DNA of 64,000 bases from Mesorhizobium sp. (GTDB lineage Bacteria > Pseudomonadota > Alphaproteobacteria > Rhizobiales > Rhizobiaceae). The notes beneath the pieces were generated by a model that worked only from the letters and a program-made list of their open reading frames with translations, made no database searches and was not told the DNA's origin. Below, piece after piece: positions 30,611-39,380 of the stretch. Position 1 is the stretch's first letter, and every line of letters starts with the position of its first letter. The DNA lies in NCBI GenBank assembly GCA_004017275.1, contig SAKE01000026.1:1-64000 (forward strand). The letters are read 5' to 3'. The position numbers and the translations under genes were made by a program.

Positions 30611-32206
30611 TCAGGCGCCACGTGCGTTGTCCGCCGCCACGCGGGTCGGCGACCCATTCAGGCGTGGCACCACGACAAGGCGTTTGATTTTGCCCTTCTT
30701 GTAGGCAGCGAGGAAGCGCGCATAATCCTTGAAGGCGACGCAGCCGCTGGACTGGCCGTAGCGGCCCCGAAGCAGATACGTATGGGCCAGAAACCCGTCG
30801 CGATTGTATTTGTTGCGGCCATCGACCGGTGTCAGGCGCAAGGCCTCCACACCATGAAAGCGCGTCTCGCGCAGCGAAAGATTGTAGGTGTTGGGCGGTG
30901 TCGGTCCGCGGTTCTTCTGGTCGGCATAACGCGGCTGGTCCACCATGGCGCCGACGCCCGAATGCGCCTCGAGCCTCGAGCCGTCAGGCATGTAGACGGT
31001 ACCGGCGCTAATGTCGTAGACGGCGACGCCGTTGCCGGCTCCGCTTCTGGACCCCGGCGAGTTGAACAGGTTCTTGAATGCCTTGCCGAGGCCACCCGAA
31101 GGCATGTCCGGCTTGGCATAGGCCAGCACGTCGCCGCCATCGGCCGGCCGGCCTTGCCGCGCCGGCTTTGCCGGTTGGGTCTGCTGGACAGTCTCACGCG
31201 CCGACTTCGGCTGCTGGACGGGCTTGGGCTGCTGCTGCACGATTTTGGGCTGCGGCGCGTCGAATTGCGGGCGCCGGGTCGGCAATGGCACGTCGTCGGT
31301 CAGCGCATCCGGCAGTGAGGCGGAATCGCCGGGTTGATCCTGCTGGGTTTCGACGGGCGAAACCGCGATATCAGCCGACGATTCCTCGATCGGCAGCGGT
31401 GAGGCAAACGCCTCGTCGTCGACTGGCAGCGACTGCACGAGGGCAAGCGCCAACTGCGAATTGTCTGGCGTATCGGACTGGGCAAAGCCCATCGGTTGCG
31501 GCGCGGTCTGCACGACTACCGAGCCGGTATCCAGCCGAGCGAAGCGCTCGGCCGCCGGAGCCGGAATGTCGTCCGACAGGCTGGCCATGACCTGAACGGA
31601 TGGCACCAGCGACGCCTCGGCAATTTGCGGTGCGATGGCGGAAATGACAGGGCGTGCCGGCGCGTTGGCCGCGACAGCGGGTTTTGCGGCGCCGGCAAAG
31701 GCAGCGGCCAGCTTCATCGGCGACAGCGACGCTTCCATGCGTTCGAAGCGCTCCTGCGACTTCGACTTTACGGCGGCAGGCACCAGCTTTGTCTGCGCCA
31801 CGAGGCGTGCGGATTTCACCGCCGGCGGGCTCACTCGGGCAAGCTTGAAGCAACTGGCGCCGCACTGCACGGCATGGTCGTGCAGCGCCTGTGCGCCGCC
31901 ATGGGCATTGGCCACCACGAAGGGGGCTCTCAGAAAATGCTGTTTGAGCGGATCGGCAAGGGCGAACGAGCCCGGCATCGACAGCGTCTGGGGCAGGCCG
32001 CCCGAAGTCGCCGACAGCGACGCGCCGACTGAACTGAGGCTGGCCATGGTGCCGATCAGCCAAAGGCCGATGGCGGTGCCGACGCAGGGCACAGCGACCC
32101 AGCGGACGATCCGGCCAGCACTCGAAGAAGAGGATCGTGGCGCGTCGATGAACTCACCGCCCTCACGCTGTCCCCGGATTTTTTTGTGTGTACTCAACAA
32201 CGCCAT
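30611..32206 (-). CDS. membrane-anchored DUF2778 (Tlde1-like L,D-transpeptidase) protein
   Basis: A 531-residue protein. One N-terminal membrane segment (WVAVPCVGTAIGLWLIGTMA, residues ~37-56) is followed by ~300 residues rich in Ala, Pro and Gln, and a C-terminal domain of ~130 residues with HTYLLRGRYGQSSGCVAFKDYA. That His and SSGC Cys are the catalytic pattern of DUF2778/Tlde1 domains, related to L,D-transpeptidases and used as peptidoglycan-acting T6SS effectors in enterics. No secretion genes are nearby, so a housekeeping cell-wall role in the periplasm is likelier here. The Shine-Dalgarno is weak. Confidence 0.8.
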   Translation of the reverse strand: MALLSTHKKIRGQREGGEFIDAPRSSSSSAGRIVRWVAVPCVGTAIGLWLIGTMASLSSVGASLSATSGGLPQTLSMPGSFALADPLKQHFLRAPFVVANAHGGAQALHDHAVQCGASCFKLARVSPPAVKSARLVAQTKLVPAAVKSKSQERFERMEASLSPMKLAAAFAGAAKPAVAANAPARPVISAIAPQIAEASLVPSVQVMASLSDDIPAPAAERFARLDTGSVVVQTAPQPMGFAQSDTPDNSQLALALVQSLPVDDEAFASPLPIEESSADIAVSPVETQQDQPGDSASLPDALTDDVPLPTRRPQFDAPQPKIVQQQPKPVQQPKSARETVQQTQPAKPARQGRPADGGDVLAYAKPDMPSGGLGKAFKNLFNSPGSRSGAGNGVAVYDISAGTVYMPDGSRLEAHSGVGAMVDQPRYADQKNRGPTPPNTYNLSLRETRFHGVEALRLTPVDGRNKYNRDGFLAHTYLLRGRYGQSSGCVAFKDYARFLAAYKKGKIKRLVVVPRLNGSPTRVAADNARGA

Positions 32207-32644
32207 GCAACCAATCTCGCTTCAATCGGTTTTCCCCGTACGTGGCCTTGAGAGCCGCGACGACCATTCTGTGAGTGATCCCAGGTGGTCCCCGACGCGT
32301 TTGCCGCGCCTGTAGTTGGTTGCCGATTGCTTCAAAATATGGACAAAGTTGGTTAATCAATCCCTCTCAAAACCAAGCACGAGATGTGGATTTGGGCCAA
32401 ATCAGGCTTCGTCCACGGCCAGGAAAGTGGTGTTGTCGCCCTTCCGACCTGGTTTTGCTGCCTGTTTTTGGAGGCCGAGTCAAGCAAAACGGCCCTTGCT
32501 AATTTTTACGCAGCGCTTTCCAGCGACAAATGCAGCGAAGCGATTGCCAGCAGGAATTGTGTAAAATGGCGCCTGTCGCCGGGCGAAACTGTTGCCCTGC
32601 CTGCCACGATTTTCCGCGGGACGGCCGCCTCAAAGCAACCGCAC
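32207..32644. other. intergenic stretch without recognised gene
   Basis: 438 bases between the DUF2778 gene (start at 32206) and the stop of the next minus-strand gene. Short plus-strand frames exist but show neither family resemblance nor good start signals. I see no terminator-like hairpin with a T-run. Confidence 0.4.
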
Positions 32645-33910
32645 TCAGTTGAACCAAAGCGCAAACGTCAAAAACCCGCCGCCGCCAAACTGGCGCTGGA
32701 TCTGTTCGAAATCGTCACTGGTCAGGATCGTGCCGCTTTCAAGATAAGGCGCGATGGCCGGGCCGGTGATCGACAGCACCAGGTCGAAGTTTTTCGGGTC
32801 GTCGAAGAAGCGCTTCATGTTGATGCCCAGGCCGGTACTGGCGGTGACGCGGAAATGCGGTAGCAGCTTGCGGCCTTCCAAAAGATCCTCAGCCATGGTC
32901 AAGGCGGCGAGCCAGGCCTGGATCTGCTCCTCGCCGACTTCGAGGCCGGTGAGCGGGTTCTCGCCCTTCTGCTGCGGTCCCGGCAGCCATTCGCGGTCAT
33001 TGTCGGTCTCGGCGCGGATCGCCTTCCAGTCCTCGCGCGACAGCCGGATCATCTCCAGCAGATGGCGGCGTGCCGCTTGCCGGCGCTCCGGCTCGACCAC
33101 CGGCCAGTTGACGAGGTGCACCATCGAGATGAAATCGGCGATGCGCCACTCCGAAGAGAAGATGCTGCTGCCCATGTCGCCGGCCGGCGGCACGAGAATG
33201 TCCTGCAACGGCAGTTTGGCGCGTGGGAACAGCATGTGAAACGAGCCGTCGAAGGTGCTCCTGAAATCATGCGCTAGCCAGAAATCGGCCTGCGCCATCA
33301 GAAATTCGGCGTAGCCCTGCAGCCAGTACCCATCGGCGCGGTCGAAGCGGAATGCCAGTGTGGGAACGGCGGCGTCCGATGTGATGCCGCCGCGAGACAG
33401 CGAGGCCATGATGGCCGCCATGCTCTCGTCCGGCGCGATGGTGCCGTCCTCGTTGAGATCGATGCCGATATGGGTGAGGTCGATGACCATGCCGATATCG
33501 GCATCGGCCGGCACCGACGCAAACGTGGCCGCGGATTTTTCCAGCCGGTCGCGGAAGGCGACCAGGATGGCGCGGAACTGCTCGTAGGTCAGCGGCTCGG
33601 GGTTGGGATTGTCCGGCACCGGCAGCCGCATCAGCGGCAGCATGAAGGATTGCGGGCTTTCGAAGCCATGGCGGTGCAGGCCGGTGGCCAGGATTTCCAG
33701 TGCTGTGAAGAACTCACCCGCGCCGGCGGCATAGGCGGAAGCCGGGTCTTTTGGCGCGGCGGCCTCCAGCGTCGACAGGGCAGTGTCGCGCGCGGCCACG
33801 GTCTTCGCCTCGAACAGTGCGGTTGCCGCTTCCGGCATTGCCGCCGACGCAGAAGACAGCGGCAGGAGCAGAATGAAAGCGGATGTCAGCAGGCCTGCCA
33901 GTCGTGTCAT
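32645..33910 (-). CDS. periplasmic protein of unknown function with an EF-hand-like loop
   Basis: A 421-residue exported protein; the signal peptide is MTRLAGLLTSAFILLLPLSSASA. The mature part is largely helical with no domain I can name. Around residue 150 the segment DLNEDGTIAPDES reads as a canonical calcium-binding EF-hand loop (D-x-N-x-D-G-x-I-x-x-x-E). The ATG at 33910 has a GGGGGA five bases before it; the track ORF begins 136 codons upstream in the divergent gene. It is divergent from the CapA-like gene. Homologues probably exist in rhizobia but I can assign no role. Confidence 0.7.
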   Translation of the reverse strand: MTRLAGLLTSAFILLLPLSSASAAMPEAATALFEAKTVAARDTALSTLEAAAPKDPASAYAAGAGEFFTALEILATGLHRHGFESPQSFMLPLMRLPVPDNPNPEPLTYEQFRAILVAFRDRLEKSAATFASVPADADIGMVIDLTHIGIDLNEDGTIAPDESMAAIMASLSRGGITSDAAVPTLAFRFDRADGYWLQGYAEFLMAQADFWLAHDFRSTFDGSFHMLFPRAKLPLQDILVPPAGDMGSSIFSSEWRIADFISMVHLVNWPVVEPERRQAARRHLLEMIRLSREDWKAIRAETDNDREWLPGPQQKGENPLTGLEVGEEQIQAWLAALTMAEDLLEGRKLLPHFRVTASTGLGINMKRFFDDPKNFDLVLSITGPAIAPYLESGTILTSDDFEQIQRQFGGGGFLTFALWFN

Positions 33911-34015
33911 CTTTCCCCCCGATATTGTCGCGCAGCACAAATATACACCATTTGCAGCGCCGCGCTTCAACCCGCCCGGCGGACGGTCTACACAGGGCAA
34001 ACAATTGGGCATCGC

Positions 34016-35110
34016 GTGTCGAATTATCCGCTTCCCTACAAGCTGTCCTGGCTGCCGCGTTTCGTGAAGCCGTCGCTCGTCGGCGACGCACGAGACTTTG
34101 CGCCGATGGCGGGAACGCTGATGGATCCGCCGCCCAAGGGGACGGTGCGGCTTGCCTTTGTCGGCGACATCTCGGCGGTGGCTAACCGCAGCGCGCCGGA
34201 TTGCGATCCGGAGATCAAGGCGTTGCTCGGCGCTGCCGATCTGGTGATCGGCAATTGCGAAAGCCCTGTCGTGGACAGAGCAAGCGCGGTGATGGGCACG
34301 AGGCTCGGCACGCATCATGCGATGAGCGACCGGTTCCTAGCCGAGGCGCTGGCGGCGGCCGGTATTTCGCGCGAAAAGCTCGTGCTGTCGCTGGCCAACA
34401 ACCATGTGCTCGACCAGGGTGTCGCCGGTTTCGACGAGACGGTCGCGGCGCTGGGGCGGCTCGGTATCCGCACGGTGGGTCTCGTCGCCGACGGTCCGGT
34501 GGTGCCTGTCCAGGTCGGACCGCTTGATATCGGCTTTGCCGCCTTCACGCTGTGGCGCAACGCCGATGAAAACCTGTTCACCGGGCGCGTATCGATGGAC
34601 AGCGATCCGGCGCACTGGCCGCGCGATGGCGTCGATCTTCTTTGCGCCGTGCCGCATTGGGACTGGGAGTTCCGGCATTTTCCGCGCGCCGAGACACGAG
34701 CGCTGGCCAGGCGGCTGGCCGGGCAGGGTATCGGGCTGATCGCCGGCCATCACGCCCATGTCGTGCAGCCGGTGGAGCGGATCGACGGCACGATCGTCAC
34801 CTATGGGCTCGGTGACTTTCTGGGTACCGCCTTTGCCCGCCAGCCATGGCCGGGTCGTATTGGGTCTATTTTCATTGTCGATGTCAGTGCCGACGCCGGC
34901 ACCCGCGGCACGATCGCGTCCTACCGGCTGCATCCCTTCATGCGCCTGCGCACCGGCGATCATGAGCGGCTGGTGATGGTGGAGACATTGGAAGGAGCGA
35001 TCAGGGGAAAGGTCGAGGGTCGATTGGGCGCGATCTTCCCTTCTCCCCCTGTGGGAGAAGGTGGATCGGCGCGTAGCGCCGAGACGGATGAGGGGTGCTG
35101 GAGGAAATGA
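34016..35110 (+). CDS. CapA-family protein (poly-gamma-glutamate-biosynthesis-like metallophosphatase fold)
   Basis: A protein of 364 residues with the CapA/PgsA fold: VRLAFVGDISAVANRS, IGNCESPVV, LSLANNHVLDQG, CAVPHWDWEFRHFP and GHHAHVVQPVERIDGTIVTYGLGDF are the family's Asp/Asn/His metal-site motifs. No signal peptide is evident. The family is tied to polyglutamate capsule in Bacillus but is widespread in bacteria without it. Start uncertain: GTG 34016 is the first plausible codon, ATG 34106 an alternative. The last ~20 residues (SPPVGEGGSARSAETDEG) are encoded by a palindromic repeat, so the original stop was probably earlier. Confidence 0.82.
   Translation: MSNYPLPYKLSWLPRFVKPSLVGDARDFAPMAGTLMDPPPKGTVRLAFVGDISAVANRSAPDCDPEIKALLGAADLVIGNCESPVVDRASAVMGTRLGTHHAMSDRFLAEALAAAGISREKLVLSLANNHVLDQGVAGFDETVAALGRLGIRTVGLVADGPVVPVQVGPLDIGFAAFTLWRNADENLFTGRVSMDSDPAHWPRDGVDLLCAVPHWDWEFRHFPRAETRALARRLAGQGIGLIAGHHAHVVQPVERIDGTIVTYGLGDFLGTAFARQPWPGRIGSIFIVDVSADAGTRGTIASYRLHPFMRLRTGDHERLVMVETLEGAIRGKVEGRLGAIFPSPPVGEGGSARSAETDEGCWRK
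35040..35097 (+). repeat. RIME-like palindromic repeat, copy A
   Basis: About 58 bases starting CTTCTCCCCCTGTGGGAGAAG, then two smaller hairpins and GGATGAGGGGT. It overlaps the 3' end of the CapA-like coding region. The same element recurs in inverted orientation at 35179. Confidence 0.85.
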
Positions 35111-35178
35111 GGCGTTAGCGATCCAACGCCAGCGACGTCCGGTGTGTTTGAAATTTGTGAGTATTGCCAAGCTGGAAC

Positions 35179-35232
35179 ACCCCTCATCCGACCGAGCTTC
35201 GCTCGGCCACCTTCTCCCACATGGGGAGAAGG
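35179..35232 (-). repeat. RIME-like palindromic repeat, copy B (inverted)
   Basis: The minus strand reads CCTTCTCCCCATGTGGGAGA, a GC-rich stem and GGATGAGGGGT, matching copy A. The two are 80 bases apart in opposite orientation and could pair into a single long stem. Confidence 0.85.
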
Positions 35233-35279
35233 GATCACCGCTCCATCCGGCTGGCATCAATTCGATAAAACTGGTTATC

Positions 35280-36275
35280 ATGAGTTGGTCAAGGCGGGGG
35301 GTGGCGGTGGAGACAACGGATTTCATGCCTGGCGAAACAGTGATCGCCGGCATCCGGAAAGACATCGAGGCCTATGAGGCGGCGAGGGCGTCGGCGGTTC
35401 GGCAGGTGCGGTGGCGGGTGCCGGTGTTCGTCGGGCTTGTGCTGGTCGCCGTGGTGCTGGTCGCGTGGCTATTCAACAAGGTCGCCGACCCCAACGAGCA
35501 ATGGTTCTCGACGCCGCATGTGTTCCTCTATGTCATAGGCTTCGCGGCTTCGATCCTGCTCTACTTCCAGGCCAGGAAACCGGCGACGCGGCTGCAACAA
35601 TCGTTCCGCGAAACGCTGCTGCCGATCATCTTCGGCTTCATTAGGGATATGCGCTACCAGCATGGCGTGACGCCGAATTCCTTCGACCGGTTGCCGCGCA
35701 CGGCGGTTGGTCCGTTCAACCGGCAGGCTTTCGACGACATCGTAGCGGGCCGCTATGAAGGATTTCCGTTCGAACTCTACGAGGCGGAACTGCGCGAGGG
35801 GGCGGGCAAAGGCTCATCGACGGCCTTCAAGGGCGTCATCGTCGCCTTCGAGACGATCGCGCCGTTCCCGGGCATATTGGTGGCGACGCGGCGGACCAAC
35901 GCGGTCATCAGCTTCTTTCGCGGCATCTTCGCCAGTAAGCTGCAAGAGTTGTCCAGCGGCGATGCTTTGCTCGATGCCGCCTACGAGTTCCGCACCGACA
36001 ATCTCGGAGCGGCACAGCCATTGGTGAGCGGCCGGCTGGCGCAGGCGCTGAAATGGCTTGGCGAAACCTGGCCGGACGACCCGGCCCGCGTCGCGCTCAA
36101 CGGCGGCGATGGGTTCCTGCTGCTGCCGCAGACGAAGAACTTCTTCGAGCTGCCGGATATCTCGGTGCCGCTAGACTACACCCGGCATGTCGCGCCGATG
36201 ATCGCGGACATGGGCGCCATGCTGGCGACCGCAGCGCTGGTGCGAAAGATAGGCGCGAAGGACGTGATCGGTTGA
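35280..36275 (+). CDS. DUF3137-family membrane protein
   Basis: A protein of 331 residues with two membrane segments near the N-terminus (VPVFVGLVLVAVVLVAWLF and VFLYVIGFAASILLYF), then a long cytoplasmic domain in which GRYEGFPFELYEAELREG and FKGVIVAFE match DUF3137 proteins of unknown role. Starts at 35301 (GTG) and 35325 (ATG) are possible; none has a strong Shine-Dalgarno. The nearby inverted repeats leave little room for a promoter. It converges on the DUF2314 gene. Confidence 0.75.
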   Translation: MSWSRRGVAVETTDFMPGETVIAGIRKDIEAYEAARASAVRQVRWRVPVFVGLVLVAVVLVAWLFNKVADPNEQWFSTPHVFLYVIGFAASILLYFQARKPATRLQQSFRETLLPIIFGFIRDMRYQHGVTPNSFDRLPRTAVGPFNRQAFDDIVAGRYEGFPFELYEAELREGAGKGSSTAFKGVIVAFETIAPFPGILVATRRTNAVISFFRGIFASKLQELSSGDALLDAAYEFRTDNLGAAQPLVSGRLAQALKWLGETWPDDPARVALNGGDGFLLLPQTKNFFELPDISVPLDYTRHVAPMIADMGAMLATAALVRKIGAKDVIG

Positions 36276-36281
36276 TCGCTG

Positions 36282-36776
36282 TCAACAGTCGAAGCCGTAT
36301 TTGTCGCGCATGTAGTCCGCTTCTTCTTTCGACATTTTCTTGAACATCACACAGACGGTGAAACTGCCGACCTGACGCCCACCGCTTCTGTATCCCCAGT
36401 CGGAAATATCGTCCCTGGTGAATTCTATGTTCTGGCCGAGGACGACGTTGTGCACTCCCTCCGGCTGGTTTGCCAATATGCCGACAAAACCGGTCTCGGT
36501 GCGGCGGAACGGTATGACCCAGAAGTGTTCGGTGACGTTCCCGTCCCGCACCTTGACCTTCAACTTGAACCTGTCTGTCCCAGGGGGCGGAGCCTCGGAC
36601 AAGGCGAGGAATTCATCCAGTCTGGCGCGCGCCTTCGCGGTAGCCAAAGCCATATCGGGATCGTCGGGGGTAAAGATGACCGTTTTGTCGTCGCCCGGAT
36701 CCACGCCTTGTGCGCCGGCCAATCCCGGAGCAAGCGCCAGCATCAGGGATATCATGGCCCGGACTGCAAGCTTCAT
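36282..36776 (-). CDS. secreted DUF2314-family protein
   Basis: A 164-residue exported protein (signal peptide MKLAVRAMISLMLALAPGLAGA). The mature sequence contains FKLKVKVRDGNVTEHFWVIPF and the C-terminal motif SKEEADYMRDKYGFDC, which match DUF2314, a small family of unknown function. The track ORF adds over 100 upstream codons; this ATG has a strong AAGGGGG ahead and begins the signal peptide. Confidence 0.82.
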   Translation of the reverse strand: MKLAVRAMISLMLALAPGLAGAQGVDPGDDKTVIFTPDDPDMALATAKARARLDEFLALSEAPPPGTDRFKLKVKVRDGNVTEHFWVIPFRRTETGFVGILANQPEGVHNVVLGQNIEFTRDDISDWGYRSGGRQVGSFTVCVMFKKMSKEEADYMRDKYGFDC

Positions 36777-37223
36777 GGAAGGCCCCCCTTCATCGTAACG
36801 GTCGACACCATCCTGCATCCATTCCTGGTTTGCAACCTGAGCGCGAGTTTGATCCGCTTCGGAGTGGCGGTTTTGAACTGATCCATGAAACAAAATGTGT
36901 ATCGATGACCGGTCGACAGTTTGTTTCGTGATGCCGCTCGAGACGGATTGCGGCGGCCGCGCCGTGATCGAAACCGCCCGCCACAATCCGGCTAAACGAC
37001 TCTTTTCGCGGATAGAAGTGGGCTCATCGGGGGAGCCGAAGCGGCCTGAAATGGTGTCGGCAGCAAGCAATGTGTCGGAATTAAGCCTATGATATTGTTT
37101 GCGAAAATACACCCAACGTGATTTGCGGAGGCGGCGCTTTCCGTTCCAGTTTCTGGCCGTCCGGTGCTGTCGTTTCCCATGGTGGCAGCCCCGGAAAACC
37201 GAAACAGCACGGAGTGCTTACCA
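36777..37223. other. divergent intergenic region
   Basis: 447 bases between the DUF2314 and DUF1344 genes. No convincing ORF. An imperfect inverted repeat (AAACAAA ... TTTGTTT) spans about 36890-36930. Both divergent promoters must lie here; I cannot place their -10/-35 elements with confidence. Confidence 0.4.
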
Positions 37224-37466
37224 ATGAAAAAGACCCTCGCAACCACCGCCGCTCTGCTCGCCTTCCTCGGCACGGCCTATGCCGCGACCGTTCAGGGCAC
37301 CATCCAGGCCGTCGACCCGACGACCAAGTCGATCACCCTCGACGACGGCAAGATCTACCAGTTGTCGCCGGAAGCGACGGTCGGGAAACTGAAGGTTGGC
37401 GCCAAGGTGGCGGTGACTGTCGATGACAAGACCGGCATCGTGACGTCGATCAAGAAGGCCTCGTAG
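37224..37466 (+). CDS. secreted DUF1344-family protein
   Basis: An 80-residue exported protein. A clear signal peptide (MKKTLATTAALLAFLGTAYA) precedes a ~60-residue beta-rich domain: TVQGTIQAVDPTTKSITLDDGK and LKVGAKVAVTVDDKTG. This is the DUF1344 pattern, common in Rhizobiales and resembling a small OB/barrel-type domain. GGAG lies ten bases before the ATG. Role unknown. Confidence 0.88.
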   Translation: MKKTLATTAALLAFLGTAYAATVQGTIQAVDPTTKSITLDDGKIYQLSPEATVGKLKVGAKVAVTVDDKTGIVTSIKKAS

Positions 37467-37497
37467 ACACGAAAGTAATTATCAGCTTTCGATGTTG

Positions 37498-37623
37498 GCG
37501 CTGCCCCTCACCCTTACCCTCTCCCCGTGAACAACGGGGAGAGGGGGGCGTCAGCGTTGGAGCTTCTCTCTTCTCCCCGTCTCTTACGGGGAGAAGGTGC
37601 CGGCAGGCGGATGAGGGGCGGCG
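37498..37623. repeat. composite RIME-like repeat
   Basis: Outer arms GCGCTGCCCCTCA and TGAGGGGCGGCGC enclose two hairpins, CTCTCCCCGT...ACGGGGAGAG and TTCTCCCCGT...ACGGGGAGAA. The architecture is that of rhizobial intergenic mosaic elements. It lies between DUF1344 and the FAD oxidoreductase gene and may also act as a terminator. Confidence 0.8.
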
Positions 37624-37742
37624 CTAAGATCTGAGGACATTCGGTCCACATCCCGGTCCGGCAGCTGATCTGACGCGGCACGCTGCGCCGCTATGGTTTT
37701 TGCCAAAGAGCCGCGCTATCCCTTGGCCAACGGGGGATATTC

Positions 37743-39365
37743 ATGGCTGATGGACAAAAAGGATTTCGCCTGTCGCGGCGATTGCTGCTGGGTGCGGCTG
37801 TCGTCGGCGGTGCGGTGCTGTGGGGCGGCAACACCGTGGCGCGGTTGGCGCGCGGGCCTTCGGGGCCAAAGAACGCCGGACGGATTGCCGATATCGACGG
37901 CATCGCGCTGCCGCTGCAGCCGCCGGACAATGCGCCGGCCTTCGATGCTTCGCTGCCCTGGTCGGCAAAAGGCGGCGACATCAACGATGCCAGCGGCCTG
38001 TCGATGACGCCGGTCTACGGCGTGGTCGAGGTCAGCGAGGAAGAGCACATCGCCAAGGCGCTGGCCTTTGCGCGCGCCAATGGCTTGAAAGTCTCGCTGG
38101 CGGCCATCCGTCATTCGATGGGCGGGCACGCCTTCGACGACAACGCGCTGGTGCTCGACCTCAGAAAGTTCAACAAGGTGACGGTCGACGCCGCGGCGAA
38201 GACCATGACGCTGCAACCGGGCGCGCGCTGGCACGACATCCAGAACCTTCTGCATCCGCACTTTGCGGTAAAAGCCATGCAATCAACCGACATTTTCTCC
38301 GTCGGCGGCTCGCTGTCGGTCAATGCGCACGGCATGGACCATCAGGCGGGTTCGGTGGCGGGCTCGATCCGCTCGATGCGGGTGATGCTGGCCGACGGTT
38401 CGGTGGCGACCTGCTCGCCGACCGAGAACACCGATCTTTTCCGCCATGTCGTCGGCGGCTACGGGCTGTTCGGCGTGGTGCTGGAGGCGACGCTCGATAT
38501 CGTCGACAACGCCGTCTATCGCACCTCGCGCGAAATCATCAAATCGGACGATTTTCCGAAATTCTTTGCCGAGGTGCTGGAGCCGAACAAGGATATCGGC
38601 CTGTTCTACGGACATCTGTCGACGGCGCCCGGCAATTTCCTCGAGGACATGATCGTCTACCGCTATGACAAGGTGGCCGAGCAGCCGCCGGCCGATCAAC
38701 CCGAGATCGGCGAACCGGGTTCAGTCGGGCTGAAGCGGGTGATCATCAATCTGGCGAAGTGGGGCAGCCTGTTCCAGGAGTTGAAATGGTTCACCGAAAA
38801 GACGCTGGAGCCGAAATTCGAAAGCTGCACGGTGGCGCGCAGCTCAGCCATGGCCGAGGGCGAGGCCTGCCTCGTCACCCGCAACAACCCGATGCACGAT
38901 TCTGTGCCCTATCTCTTCAACGATCAGATGGAAGAGACCGACATCCTGCATGAATATTTTATTCCACGCGCCGCGTATGTCGAATTCATCACGGAAGCCC
39001 GCGAAATCCTGCGCAACCAGACGCTGCCGGTGCTCAATGCCTCCGTGCGCATCGTCCACAGGGAGGATGTTGCGCTAAGCTACGCGCCGGAGCCGGCCTA
39101 TTCGCTGGTGCTCTATATCAACCAGCCGACCGATGCCGGCGGCAATGCCAGGATGCGGGCGCTGACACGGGCGCTGATCGACGTAACGATCAAGCATGGC
39201 GGACGGTTCTTCCTGCCCTATCAGTTGCATTACACGGCCAAGGAGTTGCTGGCCTCCTATCCTGAACTGCCGGCCTTCCTGGCGGCGAAGCGGCAATATG
39301 ACCCGACGGAACTGTTTTCCTCGACCTTCTACCGTGCCATCAAGGCGCTGAGCGGGGTGGCGTAG
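37743..39365 (+). CDS. FAD-binding oxidoreductase (PCMH/FAD_binding_4 type), probable Tat substrate
   Basis: A 540-residue flavoprotein. The N-terminus has twin arginines before a hydrophobic stretch (FRLSRRLLLGAAVVGGAVLW), suggesting Tat export or an uncleaved anchor. The FAD-binding domain follows: AFARANGLKVSLAAIRHSMGG, TLQPGARWHDIQNLL and DIFSVGGSLSVNAHG, as in aldonolactone oxidase and glycolate-oxidase-type enzymes. The C-terminal substrate domain is not diagnostic. GGGGGA lies six bases before the ATG. A small secreted protein is encoded 15 bases downstream, probably in the same operon. Confidence 0.85.
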   Translation: MADGQKGFRLSRRLLLGAAVVGGAVLWGGNTVARLARGPSGPKNAGRIADIDGIALPLQPPDNAPAFDASLPWSAKGGDINDASGLSMTPVYGVVEVSEEEHIAKALAFARANGLKVSLAAIRHSMGGHAFDDNALVLDLRKFNKVTVDAAAKTMTLQPGARWHDIQNLLHPHFAVKAMQSTDIFSVGGSLSVNAHGMDHQAGSVAGSIRSMRVMLADGSVATCSPTENTDLFRHVVGGYGLFGVVLEATLDIVDNAVYRTSREIIKSDDFPKFFAEVLEPNKDIGLFYGHLSTAPGNFLEDMIVYRYDKVAEQPPADQPEIGEPGSVGLKRVIINLAKWGSLFQELKWFTEKTLEPKFESCTVARSSAMAEGEACLVTRNNPMHDSVPYLFNDQMEETDILHEYFIPRAAYVEFITEAREILRNQTLPVLNASVRIVHREDVALSYAPEPAYSLVLYINQPTDAGGNARMRALTRALIDVTIKHGGRFFLPYQLHYTAKELLASYPELPAFLAAKRQYDPTELFSSTFYRAIKALSGVA

Positions 39366-39380
39366 ACGTTAGGAGACTTC

